Below, in pieces: positions 45,767-55,051 of a stretch of DNA of 64,000 nucleotides. Both the position numbers and the translations under genes were made by a program. The notes below the pieces were generated by a model. That model did not search any database. It saw only the letters and a list, made by a program, of their open reading frames with translations, and was not told where the DNA came from. Source of the DNA: Verminephrobacter eiseniae EF01-2 (GTDB lineage Bacteria; Pseudomonadota; Gammaproteobacteria; Burkholderiales; Burkholderiaceae_C); contig NC_008786.1 of assembly GCF_000015565.1 (NCBI RefSeq), forward strand, positions 3,224,001 to 3,288,000, written 5' to 3'. Position 1 is the first letter of the stretch. Every line of letters begins with the position of its first letter.

Positions 45767-47427
45767 ACACCGAACCCCAAGCCCTGGACGCAGGCCCACC
45801 GTCCACGATGATGGACGACGATTTGTCGCTCAACCTGCTGCTGGAACGGGCCGGCCAACTGTTCGGCAGCAGCACCCTGGTCTCGCGCCTGCCGGACAAA
45901 TCGCTGACGCGGCACAGCTACGCCCAGTGGTACCGGCGCACCCGGGCGCTGGCGGCCGCATTGCAGGGCCTGGGCGTGCGCAAGGGCGAGCGCGTGGCCA
46001 CGCTGTGCTGGAACCACCATGCGCATCTGGAGTGCTACTTCGCCGTTCCCGCAGCGGGCGCGGTGCTGCACACGCTCAATTTGCGCCTGTCGCCCGCCGA
46101 GATCGGCTGGATCGCCGCCGATGGCGGCGCCCGCGTGCTGATCGTCGACGACATTTTGCTGCCGCTGTACCGGCAGTTTGCCCATCTGTGCCGCTTCGAG
46201 CAGGTGGTGGTGTTTGCGTTCTCGGGCGCGCCGGTGGCTCCCGATGGCCTGGACTACGAGCAACTGCTGCGCGCCGCCGATGGCGCCGCCTTCCGGTATG
46301 TGCCGCACTGCGAGCGCGACCCGGTCGCCATGTGCTACACCTCGGGCACGACGGGCCGGCCCAAAGGCGTGGTCTACTCGCACCGCTCGGCCATGCTCCA
46401 CACCCTGACGGCCTGCCTGCCGGACTACTGGAACCTGCGCGGGGAGGATGTCGTGCTGCCGGTCACGCCGATGTTCCATGCCAATAGCTGGGGCATTCCA
46501 TACGGCGCAGTCATGCTCGGCTGCAAACTGGTGTTCCCCGGGCCGCACCTGCATGCGCCAGACCTGATGGATTTGATGACCGAAGAGCAGCCGACCTTTG
46601 CGCTCGGCGTGCCAACCATCTGGATGGGCATCGCCCAGGGCTACAGCGCCGCGCAAGACCCCGCCCATCCCGACCATGGCCGCTGGCGGCTGCCCCCGGG
46701 CATGCGCTCGATCGTCGGCGGAGCGGCGGTGCCCGAGTCCCTGATCCGCACGCTGGCCACGCAGGGACTGGGGATCGTGCAGGGCTGGGGCATGACCGAG
46801 ACCTCGCCGCTGGCCACCGTGTCCTACCTCAAGCCCGAGTTGCGCGCAGCCTCGGCAGACGAGCGCTACCGGCGCGCGGCCATGGCCGGCGTGCCCTTGC
46901 CGCTGGTGCAATTGCGGCTGCAGCGCGAGGACGGCAGCCTGGCGCCCTGGGACGGGCAAAGCCCCGGCGAGATCCAGGTGCGCGGCCCCTACATCACTGG
47001 CTCGTATGCGGGCATTGGCTCGCCGCCGGACAACTTCACCCCCGATGGCTGGCTGCGCACCGGCGATGTCGGCCACTGCGATGCCCATGGCTACTTGTGC
47101 CTGACCGACCGGACCAAGGACCTGATCAAGTCGGGCGGCGAATGGATCAGCTCGATGCAACTGGAGAACGCGCTGATGGGACACCCGGCAGTGGCCGAGG
47201 CCGCCGTCGTGGCCATTCCCGACCAGCGCTGGAGCGAGCGGCCGCTGGCCTGCGTGGTGCTCCAGCCCGCGCGCCAGGCCACGCCAGAGCAGTTGAACCG
47301 GCATTTGGGCGAGCAGGGCTTCAGCAAGTGGCAGTGGCCCGAGCGCTACGAATTCATGGACGCCATTCCCAAGACCGCCACCGGCAAGTTCTGGAAACTG
47401 CGGCTGCGCGAGCTATTTCCGGCCTGA
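45763..47427 (+). CDS. AMP-forming acyl-CoA synthetase
   Basis: 554 residues of the ANL family. P-loop-like YTSGTTGRPKGVVYSHRS near 190, PMFHANSWGIPY, GWGMTETSPLATV (A5), DGWLRTGDVGHCDAHGYL (A7), DRTKDLIKSGGEWIS (A8) and a C-terminal PKTATGKFWKLRLRE holding the catalytic Lys. PMFHANSWGIPYG resembles medium- or long-chain fatty acyl ligases. It activates a carboxylic acid as a CoA thioester. The true start is 45763 inside the hydrolase stop; the longer frame is read-through. Confidence 0.92.
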   Translation: MNTEPQALDAGPPSTMMDDDLSLNLLLERAGQLFGSSTLVSRLPDKSLTRHSYAQWYRRTRALAAALQGLGVRKGERVATLCWNHHAHLECYFAVPAAGAVLHTLNLRLSPAEIGWIAADGGARVLIVDDILLPLYRQFAHLCRFEQVVVFAFSGAPVAPDGLDYEQLLRAADGAAFRYVPHCERDPVAMCYTSGTTGRPKGVVYSHRSAMLHTLTACLPDYWNLRGEDVVLPVTPMFHANSWGIPYGAVMLGCKLVFPGPHLHAPDLMDLMTEEQPTFALGVPTIWMGIAQGYSAAQDPAHPDHGRWRLPPGMRSIVGGAAVPESLIRTLATQGLGIVQGWGMTETSPLATVSYLKPELRAASADERYRRAAMAGVPLPLVQLRLQREDGSLAPWDGQSPGEIQVRGPYITGSYAGIGSPPDNFTPDGWLRTGDVGHCDAHGYLCLTDRTKDLIKSGGEWISSMQLENALMGHPAVAEAAVVAIPDQRWSERPLACVVLQPARQATPEQLNRHLGEQGFSKWQWPERYEFMDAIPKTATGKFWKLRLRELFPA

Positions 47428-47768
47428 GCGGGTGCCCCGGCCGCCAGATCGCCAGGTCGCCAAGTACGCTATCTGGCCCCCTGGCGCATGGCGCAACCGC
47501 CAGGGCCGGAACCCGCCATGCCCGACAGCCGGCGCCTGCCCCGCGATAGGGGGAGATAGGGGGGACAGCGGCCCATGCGCTGCGGCCCCGGCAGCGGCGG
47601 CGTGCCGTTGCCCGCGCCAGCGGCATCGGACGGCCCGCCATCGCCTTGCGCAAGTCCAGCCGTCCAGCCGCCATCGAGCGCCACCGAGCCCCTTCGGGCG
47701 CCTTCGGGCGCATCGTGCCGTTGCTGCCATGCCGCAGAGCGCCCGTGGGGGTGGGCGGCTTTGGGAAA
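47428..47768. other. Intergenic region before the MarR gene
   Basis: No gene is seen. It contains a G-run tract GATAGGGGGAGATAGGGGGG (47547-47566) and a short repeat of CCTTCGGGCG (about 47690-47712). A MarR-type regulator usually represses its own promoter here, but no obvious palindrome was found. Confidence 0.4.
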
Positions 47769-48308
47769 ATGGCGCGCATGGCCAGACTCACAGCGGCGCG
47801 TGAAGCCGAAATCTCCACCCGATTGCTTAAGCATTGGCACGAAACGGTGCCGAACGACCGCATGGCGCATCTGGTCAAGGACGCCGCCCGCGGCTTCCTG
47901 CGGTCGCTGCAACTGCGGCTGGCCACACAGGGTGTGTCGCTCGGGCACTGGAGCTTTTTGCGCATCCTCTGGGAGCAAGATGGCCTGACGCAGCGCGCGC
48001 TCAGCCAGGAAGCGGGCGTGATGGGGTCGACCACGCTGATCGCGCTGCGTGCGATGGAGTCCCTGGGCTACATCCGGCGCGCGCAGATGGCCGGCAACCG
48101 CAAGAACATGTATGTCTTTCTCACCCCGTCCGGCAGGGCGTTGAAGCAGAAGCTGGTGCCGCTGGCCGAGGAGGTCAACCGCCTGGCACTGCGCGGCCTG
48201 GACGAGGCGGCCATCGCCACCACGCGCCGCAGCCTGCTCGTGATGCTGGACAACCTGGCCCGCGACAACCTGCTGGCGCACGCGCAGGCCGGCGACCGCG
48301 CGCCGTAG
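47769..48308 (+). CDS. MarR-family transcriptional regulator
   Basis: 179 residues. Winged helix-turn-helix in the middle: LSLGHWSFLRILWEQ-like helix, LTQRALSQEAGVMGSTTLIALRAMESLG recognition region, wing GNRKNMYVFLTPSG. Helices at both ends form the dimer. Two ATGs nine bases apart (47769, 47778) are possible. It is downstream of the acyl-CoA synthetase set and convergent with the phthalate operon. It likely controls one of these in response to an aromatic or acyl compound. Confidence 0.87.
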   Translation: MARMARLTAAREAEISTRLLKHWHETVPNDRMAHLVKDAARGFLRSLQLRLATQGVSLGHWSFLRILWEQDGLTQRALSQEAGVMGSTTLIALRAMESLGYIRRAQMAGNRKNMYVFLTPSGRALKQKLVPLAEEVNRLALRGLDEAAIATTRRSLLVMLDNLARDNLLAHAQAGDRAP

Positions 48309-48455
48309 CTGCGCGCGCGCCGGGGTGGTGCCCGGGCCGGCTTGTCTGCTGCATGGCGCGCAGAACGGGGCGGGTATTGGCTTTCAGCGTGCCGTCCGAA
48401 CCGCCCGCGCCGACGGCCATGCAAGCGCACATGGCGCGATGGCCCGGCGTGCGTT

Positions 48456-49670
48456 TCACCGGCCTGCACGCCCGGCGCTGGTGCGCGCCAAGGTCACGTC
48501 GCGGTCTTCGCGGGCCGATTGCAGCAGCGCCAGGCAGACCTCCAGCGTGGCGCGCGCCCATGGCCCGTCGTGCAGCGGGCGGACACCTTGCGCGATGGCG
48601 GCGTACAGCTCGGTGATGACCTCGTGGCGCGGTATCGCGGGCGCAGGGAGCCGAACCAGCGCGCGCCGCTCGTCGCCGTAGACCCAGACCCCGTCAGGAA
48701 CGGGCCGCAGGTCGGCCAGGTCGCAGGAGACGATGACAGGGCCGAAGTGCTGGTGCGCGGCGGCGGCGGCCGCCGGGGCTGGCCGGTAGTCGGGCCCGCC
48801 ATAGCTGCTGGCCGCTTTCAGGCGCGCCTCTTCGGCGGCACCGTCGCTGCGTCCATGCAGGCGCGCCAGCCTCTGGCGTGCGCGCCCGTAATCCTGCTGC
48901 GCCTTGCGGGCGCCCATCTCCCCGGTCCAGTCGCACCACTCGTCGGAATCGAAATGCCCGTAGCCGCTGTAGCCCAGGCTGGCGAAGGCGCCGGTCTCGA
49001 ACCACAGCAGCATGCTGTAGGCGCCCTCGGTCGGCCGCTGCGCATCCCAGGCGCCGGTGACGGCACGCACCCGGGTCACGGCGCTTGCGGCCAGCAGCCG
49101 CACGATGTCGATCTGGTGCGCCGCCTGGCTGAAGACCACGCCACCGCCGGCCTCGGTTTGCAGTTCTTCGGGGCGGCGGGGGCGGTACAGAAAGTCGGTG
49201 TAGTTCAGCGCATGGATCATGCGCACCGGGCCGACGCCGCCGCCGGCAATGATCGCGCGCGCCTTGGCGTAGGGCGCATCGAAGCTGTGGCAATGGCCGA
49301 CGATGAGTTGCACGCCGGCCGCCCGGCAGGCCGTGATCATTGCGTCGCATTCGGCCAGCGTGAGCGCCATCGGTTTTTCGACCAGCACATGCTTGCCATG
49401 CCTGGCCGCGATGCAGGTGTGCCGCGCATGCAGCGCGTGCGGGCTGGCGATGTAGATGGCATCGACCGATGGATCGGCGGCCAAGCCTTCGATGTCCGGG
49501 TAGGCCGGTGCGCCGAAGTCGCGCAGGAACTGCGCCCGCGCCGCTGCGCGTGGATCGCAGGCGGCCAGCAGTTGCACACGGCTGTCCTGCACCAGGGTGG
49601 GCAGCATCAGCGTGAATGCGCGGCCCAGGCCGGCAACGCCCAGCCGGATCGGACGCTGCGCGGTGCTCAC
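48456..49670 (-). CDS. ophB: cis-Phthalate dihydrodiol dehydrogenase (Gfo/Idh/MocA family)
   Basis: 404 residues from the GTG at 49670. NAD(P)-binding start [19 protein letters not shown], then [13 protein letters not shown] and the [12 protein letters not shown] motif. Phthalate dihydrodiol dehydrogenases (OphB/Pht4) belong to this family, and the gene sits with oxygenase, reductase and decarboxylase genes, so it should convert 4,5-dihydro-4,5-dihydroxyphthalate to 4,5-dihydroxyphthalate. An alternative GTG at 49790 overlaps the ophA1 stop (GTGA) and would add 40 residues made of two 20-residue repeats. Confidence 0.85.
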   Translation of the reverse strand: MSTAQRPIRLGVAGLGRAFTLMLPTLVQDSRVQLLAACDPRAAARAQFLRDFGAPAYPDIEGLAADPSVDAIYIASPHALHARHTCIAARHGKHVLVEKPMALTLAECDAMITACRAAGVQLIVGHCHSFDAPYAKARAIIAGGGVGPVRMIHALNYTDFLYRPRRPEELQTEAGGGVVFSQAAHQIDIVRLLAASAVTRVRAVTGAWDAQRPTEGAYSMLLWFETGAFASLGYSGYGHFDSDEWCDWTGEMGARKAQQDYGRARQRLARLHGRSDGAAEEARLKAASSYGGPDYRPAPAAAAAAHQHFGPVIVSCDLADLRPVPDGVWVYGDERRALVRLPAPAIPRHEVITELYAAIAQGVRPLHDGPWARATLEVCLALLQSAREDRDVTLARTSAGRAGR

Positions 49671-49680
49671 TGGAACGCCT

Positions 49681-49800
49681 TCGCCTGCGGCTGCGGTGCG
49701 AGCGCCTTCGGGCGGCCGGGCGGTGGTCGCTGGAGGACCTTCGCCTGCGGCTGCGGTGCGAGCACCTTCGGGCGGCCGGGCGGTGCTCACAGGTCCAGCA
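49681..49800 (-). repeat. 60-bp tandem repeat (two units) at the ophA1/ophB junction
   Basis: Two units of 60 bp (49681-49740, 49741-49800). On the gene strand each encodes 20 residues of the type [15 protein letters not shown]. The first unit read contains the ophA1 stop and a GTG that could start ophB; the same GTGAGCACCGC string recurs at the downstream GTG (49670). The unit resembles the one in the SDR gene at 60761-60880. Confidence 0.9.
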
Positions 49801-50758
49801 CCAACAGAGGCGACTTGGCGCGCGATACGCAAATCATGATCTGCCCGGACATTTCCTCGGGCAGCAGCACCATGTCGCGGTGCTGCGCCTGACCGGCGAG
49901 CAAGGTGGTGCGGCAGGTGCCGCAGGTTCCGCTCTCGCAGGAGGAGGGCGCGTTGCAGCCATGCGCGCGCAGCGTGGCCAGGATCGACTGGCCCACCGGC
50001 ACTTCGAGTTCGCGCTGCGAGCGGGCCAGCCGGATCCTGAAGGGCTGGTCGTCGGGCTGGGCGCGGCCGCCCTCGTCGAAGCTCTCGAAGTGCACATGGC
50101 GCGGCGACCAGTGCCCGGTCATGTCGCGCACCGACTCCATCAGTGCGCGCGGGCCGCAGCAGTAGAGGTGGGCGCTGTTCGGCGTCGCCAGCGCCGGCCA
50201 CAGATCGACGGACTGCAAGGGGTCGCCGTGGTCGTGGTGGATATGCACCTTGCGCTGCCATTGCGCGCTGCGCAGTTCATCGGCGAAGGCGGTGGTTTCG
50301 GGCGAGCGGGTCAGGTAGTACAGCTTCCAGGGCGCGGGCGGCGACGCGCCCAGGCAGCGGATCATGGACAGGATCGGCGTGATGCCGATGCCCCCCGCGA
50401 TGAACAGATAGGCCCGGGCGCCGGCCATCAGCGCAAAGGCGTTGTCCGGCGGCCAGGTCGGCAAAATGCGGCCCTCATGCGCCGCGTCATGCATGCTGAC
50501 CGAGCCGCCTTGCCCGCCTGGCTCGCGTTTGACCGCGATCACATAGCGATGCCGCTCGGCCGCATCGTTGCACAGCGAATACTTGCGCAGGGCGCCGTCG
50601 GGTGTTTGCACCCTGACATGCGATCCCGGCGTGAACGGCGGCAGCGGCGCGCCGTCGGCCGGCACCAGATCGAAGCTGCGGATGCCCTGCGCAACGTCCG
50701 TGATCCGGGCGATGCGCAGCGGCATGGGTGTGTCGGCGCGGGTGTCCATCGGGGTCAT
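49787..50758 (-). CDS. ophA1: Phthalate dioxygenase reductase
   Basis: 323 residues, domain order as in phthalate dioxygenase reductase: an FMN/FAD-type beta barrel ([17 protein letters not shown]), a nucleotide-binding domain ([19 protein letters not shown] ... [13 protein letters not shown]), and a C-terminal plant-type [2Fe-2S] ferredoxin with CESGTCGTC (Cys274, Cys279, Cys282) and Cys310. It passes electrons from NADH to the Rieske oxygenase. The start follows the Bug stop by six bases. Its last codons lie in the 60-bp repeat. Confidence 0.92.
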   Translation of the reverse strand: MTPMDTRADTPMPLRIARITDVAQGIRSFDLVPADGAPLPPFTPGSHVRVQTPDGALRKYSLCNDAAERHRYVIAVKREPGGQGGSVSMHDAAHEGRILPTWPPDNAFALMAGARAYLFIAGGIGITPILSMIRCLGASPPAPWKLYYLTRSPETTAFADELRSAQWQRKVHIHHDHGDPLQSVDLWPALATPNSAHLYCCGPRALMESVRDMTGHWSPRHVHFESFDEGGRAQPDDQPFRIRLARSQRELEVPVGQSILATLRAHGCNAPSSCESGTCGTCRTTLLAGQAQHRDMVLLPEEMSGQIMICVSRAKSPLLVLDL

Positions 50759-50764
50759 TCGGGG

Positions 50765-51736
50765 TCATTCGGATTGGAGGTTGGCCAGCTTCGCGGCCGC
50801 CGTGATCCGCGCCGACTCGGCGCGCAGCGCCTTGGCCAACTGCTGCGGCCCGGCGCCGATCGGATCGACGCCGGCCTTGTGCAGCCGCTCGATGATCTCG
50901 GGCTGCCGCACGATCTTGCCGATCTCGGCGCTGATCCTGTCGATCAGATCGGGCGGCGTGCCGGTCTTGGCCAGCACCGCGACGGTGAAGGCAAAGTCGA
51001 AGCCGGGAATGGTCTCGGCCAGGGTCGGCACCTCGGGCGCCAATGGTGAGCGCCGGGCCGAGTTGATCGCGAGCAATTTGGCCTGGCCCGATTTCACGAA
51101 GCCCATCAGCGACGGCGGCGAGGCGAACACCAGGTCGACATCGCCCCCGACCATCGCCGGCACCGAGTTGCCGCTGCCGCGAAACGGGATATGCGTCAGT
51201 TCGATGCCCAGGCCCGCCTTCATCGCTTCGGCGCTCAGGTGGTGGATGCTGCCGATGCCCGAGGAGCCGTAGTTGCGCACGCCCGGCTCGGCCTTGGCCT
51301 GCGCCACCAGTTCGGCCAGCGTATTGGCGCGCAGCCGCGCGTTCGCCGCCAGAAACAAGGGCGCCGTGCCCACCAGCGCCACCGCAGCGAAATCTTTCGC
51401 GGCGTCATACGCGGGCCGTTGCATCATCAACGGGGTGATCGCCAGCATCGGTCCGTCCGTCAGCAGCAGGGTGTAGCCGTCTGCCGGCGACTGCGCGATC
51501 ACCGAGGCCGCGATGGCGCCGCCGGCGCCGGGCTTGTTCTCGACCACCACGGACTGGCCCAAGGCTGTCTGCAGGGGCAGCGAGAGCACGCGCGCGACCG
51601 TGTCGGGCAAGCCGCCTGGCGAGTACGGCACGAGCAGTTTGATCGGCCGGGACGGCCAGGACTGGGCCGGCGCCGGCGCGGTGGCCGCAACGGTCAAGCA
51701 GGCTGCGGCAAGTCTGAGCCAGGCGGCGCGGTTCAT
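50765..51736 (-). CDS. Bug-family TTT receptor inside the phthalate operon
   Basis: 323 residues. Signal peptide MNRAAWLRLAAACL ending PAPAQSW. Bug marks: PIKLLVPYSPGGLPDTVAR, NKPGAGGAIAASVIAQSPAD, YGSSGIGSIHHLSAEAM. The start at 51736 has GGAGACG upstream; the longer frame is rejected. Lying between ophC and ophA1, it most likely binds phthalate or a related aromatic dicarboxylate in the periplasm. No cognate membrane subunits are encoded nearby. Confidence 0.9.
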   Translation of the reverse strand: MNRAAWLRLAAACLTVAATAPAPAQSWPSRPIKLLVPYSPGGLPDTVARVLSLPLQTALGQSVVVENKPGAGGAIAASVIAQSPADGYTLLLTDGPMLAITPLMMQRPAYDAAKDFAAVALVGTAPLFLAANARLRANTLAELVAQAKAEPGVRNYGSSGIGSIHHLSAEAMKAGLGIELTHIPFRGSGNSVPAMVGGDVDLVFASPPSLMGFVKSGQAKLLAINSARRSPLAPEVPTLAETIPGFDFAFTVAVLAKTGTPPDLIDRISAEIGKIVRQPEIIERLHKAGVDPIGAGPQQLAKALRAESARITAAAKLANLQSE

Positions 51737-51746
51737 CGGGCGTCTC

Positions 51747-52736
51747 CTAAATGCTGTAGGTCTCGTAGGTGGCCGGGTGAAACAGCGCCTGGACCGGCAC
51801 CACACTGGCAGACAGCCCTTGCGCATGGTGGTGGCGCACAAAGGCTTCGAGCGTGTTGCGCGCAGCGGCGACGCCGTAGGACCAGTAGTCCTGCCCCATG
51901 GTTTCGCGCGCGGCTTTCAGTTGTTCTTCGACGAACGGCAGTGTGACCTTGGTGGCCGAGGTGTCGGCCAGCAGTTCCAGCGCCACGGCCTTGGCCTGCG
52001 TGAAGGCTTTGAGCACGGCCACCGGCAGCCAGCGGTGCCGCTCGGCCAGTTCCTTGCGGATGCCCAGCACATGCATGATCGGGAACACGCCGGTGCGCCG
52101 GTAGTAGTCCTTGGCGGCGGCCGTGGGATCGTCGAAGAGCCAGCCGATGCGCGGGTTCTCCAGCGCCTGCCGGCTCGGCGGACGCGGGGCCATGAAGCCG
52201 TCGATGTCGCCGCGATCGAGCAGCTCGGAGATGGTCGTGCCCTCGGGGGCCTGCTCGATGCGAATGTCCGGCGGCAGTTGCAGCCGGACCTTCTCCTGGC
52301 GGTCCGGCGTATCGATGCCACCGCGCACCCAGACCATGTCCTGCGGCCGCAGGCCGTGCTCGTCGTGCAAGATTGCGCGCGCCCACACATTGGCCGTCAG
52401 TTGGTACTCGGGCAGCCCCACGCGCCGGCCCCGCAAGTCTTGCGGGCGTTGGATGCGGTCTTTGCGCACGTACATCGAGGTGTGGCGGAACGCCCGCGAC
52501 AGGAACACCGGCACGGCGATGTAGGGACAATCGCCGCGCGCGTGCCGCAGCAGGTAGCTCGACAGGGACAGCTCGGTGATGTCGAAGTCCTGGCTGCGCA
52601 TGGCGCGAAAGAACATCTCCTCCGGGTTCAGCAGCGAGTAGACCGGGTCCACGCCGTCGATCTGCACGCGGCCGTCGAACAATGCGCGGGTGCGGTCGTA
52701 GTCGCCCATCGCGACCGACAGTTGCAGCCGCGTCAT
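51747..52736 (-). CDS. ophC: 4,5-Dihydroxyphthalate decarboxylase
   Basis: 329 residues. The pattern LSVAMGDYDRTRALFDGRVQ at the start, ITELSLSSYLLRHARGDCPY, PVFLSRAFRHTSMYV and VGLPEYQLTANVWARAIL fit Pht5/OphC, which has a periplasmic-binding-protein-like fold but acts in the cytoplasm. It decarboxylates 4,5-dihydroxyphthalate to protocatechuate. The start overlaps the ophA2 stop (ATGA). It is ten bases ahead of the Bug gene. Confidence 0.9.
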   Translation of the reverse strand: MTRLQLSVAMGDYDRTRALFDGRVQIDGVDPVYSLLNPEEMFFRAMRSQDFDITELSLSSYLLRHARGDCPYIAVPVFLSRAFRHTSMYVRKDRIQRPQDLRGRRVGLPEYQLTANVWARAILHDEHGLRPQDMVWVRGGIDTPDRQEKVRLQLPPDIRIEQAPEGTTISELLDRGDIDGFMAPRPPSRQALENPRIGWLFDDPTAAAKDYYRRTGVFPIMHVLGIRKELAERHRWLPVAVLKAFTQAKAVALELLADTSATKVTLPFVEEQLKAARETMGQDYWSYGVAAARNTLEAFVRHHHAQGLSASVVPVQALFHPATYETYSI

Positions 52737-54070
52737 GCTGTCAGCGACCCGTGCGTCATGGCGGGCGGGGGCTCGATCCCGGCAGGCTCCCGGCCATCGT
52801 CGCTCCAGGTGAAACGGGCCTCGTGGCTGCGCCAGTCCATGGTTTTGGGGATGATGGCCTGAAAGGCGCAGACACCGGACGGGATGGCGCGCTCTGCGGT
52901 GCCGATGGCCGGCTCCCCGTTGTCGAGCGCGCGCGCCGCATCGATCATCTGGCGGCGAAACTCGACGATCGCCAAGTCGCTCGCGCCCAGGCGCTCGCGG
53001 CTGCGGTCGGCGATCGGGCCCATCGTCAGCCACATCGCAACGTCCTGGTTCGGAAAACCGCTGATGCCGGTGAAGTTGCCCGCCTTCATCGCCTGGCGGT
53101 CCTGCCAGAAGCGGTTGTCCTCGTTGCGCAGCGGGCGGTAGCGATCGTCGAGATCGACGCCCACACTCTGGTGCAAATACTGGCGCCAGGTGTGCGTCTC
53201 GGGCGTCTGCGCCGGGTGGCCCCAGGCGATGAAATAAAAGGCGGTGTTCGTGTCGTCGACAGGCACGTTCACATTGGCGACGTTGTAGAGGTTGTTCGGC
53301 GGGATCAGCACCGTCGCGGGCGCGACGAACACCGTCGAGCGCACGTAGTCGAAGCGGGCGGCGTCGCGGATCGGACGGCGCAGCGCGGCATAGCGAAAGC
53401 CATAGCTTGCGCGCTCGACCTGCAGCCGGGGCGCCTTGTCGGTGGAAGGCCGCAGCCAAGCCTTGCCGGTGGCCATGGCGCCGCCGACGGGCGCCGGAAC
53501 CATGTCCGACGAATGCAGGCTGGAACTGTGCGCCGAATCGATCGCGCCTTCGAGCACCTGGGCCCAGTTGCAGGGCAGCAGCACCTTGGCGATGCTCACG
53601 CGCACCTGGTCCGACGGCGCCCACGCGGGCGCGCGAAACTCGGGGGCGCTGCCCTGCGCGCCGAACCAGCCCCAGACCATGCCGCCCCATTCCCGGCTCG
53701 GGTAGGCGCGGTGTTTGGTCTTTGCCGCCAGGCCGCTGGCCGCCGGCTCCGAAGCCATTTCGAGCACATTGCCGTCTACATCCATCTTCCAGCCGTGGTA
53801 CAGGCAGCGCAATCCGCCTTCCTCATTGCGGCCGAGCACCAGTGACGGGCCGCGGTGCGGGCAGGCCTCGGCCAGCACGCCGACGCGGCCGTCGCTGTCG
53901 CGGAACACGACCAAATCCTCGCCCAGGACACGCGCCTTCACCGGGGCGCCATCGGGCTCGCCGACCTCCTCGGCGAGACACACGGGCGTCCAATGGTGGC
54001 GCATCAGCCGGCCCATGGCGGCATCGCCCTCCACGCGGCAGAGCAGTTCGTTTTCTTCCTTGGTCAGCAT
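52733..54070 (-). CDS. ophA2: Phthalate 4,5-dioxygenase oxygenase subunit (Rieske type)
   Basis: 445 residues. Rieske [2Fe-2S] ligands: Cys70 and His72 in ACPHRG, Cys89 and His92 in CLYHGW. Mononuclear iron site: EGAIDSAHSSSLH gives Asp178, His181 and His186. It adds O2 across carbons 4 and 5 of phthalate, using electrons from OphA1. It is of the single-component-type alpha-only oxygenases. The start at 54070 has GGAGAT upstream. The long open frame before it is not coding. Confidence 0.93.
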   Translation of the reverse strand: MLTKEENELLCRVEGDAAMGRLMRHHWTPVCLAEEVGEPDGAPVKARVLGEDLVVFRDSDGRVGVLAEACPHRGPSLVLGRNEEGGLRCLYHGWKMDVDGNVLEMASEPAASGLAAKTKHRAYPSREWGGMVWGWFGAQGSAPEFRAPAWAPSDQVRVSIAKVLLPCNWAQVLEGAIDSAHSSSLHSSDMVPAPVGGAMATGKAWLRPSTDKAPRLQVERASYGFRYAALRRPIRDAARFDYVRSTVFVAPATVLIPPNNLYNVANVNVPVDDTNTAFYFIAWGHPAQTPETHTWRQYLHQSVGVDLDDRYRPLRNEDNRFWQDRQAMKAGNFTGISGFPNQDVAMWLTMGPIADRSRERLGASDLAIVEFRRQMIDAARALDNGEPAIGTAERAIPSGVCAFQAIIPKTMDWRSHEARFTWSDDGREPAGIEPPPAMTHGSLTA

Positions 54071-54126
54071 GGGGCAATCTCCGGTCAAAGGGGGGTCACA
54101 GGGGTACAGGGGGGGTAAGGGGGCGG

Positions 54127-54633
54127 TCAGCCTGCGGCAGGGGCGACGAACGGTTCGATCCGGCGCCGCAGGACGATGGGCGCGCCACCCAGGCGCTGCT
54201 TGCACAGCCAATGGGCGAGGGCGGAGTCGAGATAGTCCGCGTGGCCGGGAAACCATTGCAGCAGCGCATCCGCAAGAGGGCGCGCGGCGCCGAAGTCGGC
54301 GCGCGCGACGCGGCGCTGCACGCCCTCGATCGAGCGCATCACGGCCGCATGCTCGTCGATGTGACAGGCCCGCGCCGGGAAGGCCGATGCGGCCATCCAC
54401 TGGTCTTCGGCGCCGAAATGCGCGCGCGCATTCAGCGCCAGCGCATCCAGCGCCGCAGCGACGGCATGCTCGGGCGCTTGCGCCAGCGCATGCACCAAGG
54501 CGAGGAACTCCTCGTGCAACCGATCCATCGGCGCATAGCCAAGCAGCCAGCCGTCGTGGTCGAGGTGTGGGCCATCGTGGCCACGGCGTGGGCCATCGTG
54601 ACCGATGGGGGAACTCGATTCGGCAGAGCGCAT
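54127..54633 (-). CDS. Bacteriohemerythrin-like protein, first gene of the phthalate operon
   Basis: About 168 residues. Di-iron hemerythrin ligands are visible in order: His in HDGWLLGY, HEEF, HFGAEDQWM, HIDEHAAVM and HADYLDSAL. The family reversibly binds O2. The N-terminus has short HDG-containing repeats (RRGHDGPHLDHDGW). The ATG at 54633 is preferred over an upstream TTG. It is 57 bases ahead of ophA2 and directly behind the operon promoter, so it may deliver or sense O2 for the dioxygenase, which is inference. Confidence 0.82.
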   Translation of the reverse strand: MRSAESSSPIGHDGPRRGHDGPHLDHDGWLLGYAPMDRLHEEFLALVHALAQAPEHAVAAALDALALNARAHFGAEDQWMAASAFPARACHIDEHAAVMRSIEGVQRRVARADFGAARPLADALLQWFPGHADYLDSALAHWLCKQRLGGAPIVLRRRIEPFVAPAAG

Positions 54634-54659
54634 GACCGTGACTTGCAAGACGAAAAATG

Positions 54660-54673
54660 GTTAGTCGTCTAAC
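54660..54673. promoter_or_regulatory. Operator GTTAG-N4-CTAAC overlapping the phthalate promoter
   Basis: Perfect 5-bp inverted repeat around TCGT, overlapping the -10 box and start region of the promoter at 54672-54700. The position suits a repressor. The gene for an IclR regulator lies about 400 bases upstream, but the repeat shape also fits GntR proteins. Confidence 0.6.
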
Positions 54674-54700
54674 TATATTGATGGAAACCAAACCAGTCAA
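54672..54700 (-). promoter_or_regulatory. Sigma70 promoter of the phthalate operon
   Basis: On the minus strand TTGACT (54695-54700), then a 17-base spacer, then TATAGT (54672-54677). Both boxes are one mismatch or two from consensus with ideal spacing. Transcription would begin near 54665, about 30 bases before the hemerythrin ATG. Confidence 0.8.
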
Positions 54701-55051
54701 ACGGGCCGTCTCGGCCAGCGTGGTGCACATGGTGCGATAGCGTGGCACGGGTCCGAGCGGGCCTCTGCGCGCCAGCCAGCGTCGACCTGCCCGGGCGGGC
54801 GTTGTCCGGGTATGGCGGCCCGTGCGATCAGCGCTTGGCCAGTGCGTATATCCAATGCCCATGCGCCGCCACGCGCAGGCGCTGCCCGAGGCGGCGCGCA
54901 GACCGGGGGTGTCCGAGAGCGCCGTTTGCCGGCACTGGGCCAAGGCCCATGCCGCGCAGTGGGCCTGGTGCGACGAACGCAGCCCGATCGGGCCGGAGGT
55001 GCCGGTGGATATGCCGGTGAATGGGCCGGTGAATGGGCCGTTGGAGGCAAC
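54701..55051. other. Region between IclR gene and phthalate promoter
   Basis: Short rightward frames exist here but none shows a family pattern. A 12-bp tandem tract GCCGGTGAATGG occurs as about three units at 55001-55040, next to the IclR stop. No gene is called. Confidence 0.4.

Noticed and set aside
44371..47427. 1018-residue open frame as a multidomain ligase
   Set aside because: The first ~460 residues are the alpha/beta hydrolase in another frame and have no domain pattern.
54742..55050. Small rightward ORFs upstream of the IclR stop as a gene
   Set aside because: No start with a ribosome site, no recognisable motif, and the region includes a simple tandem tract.
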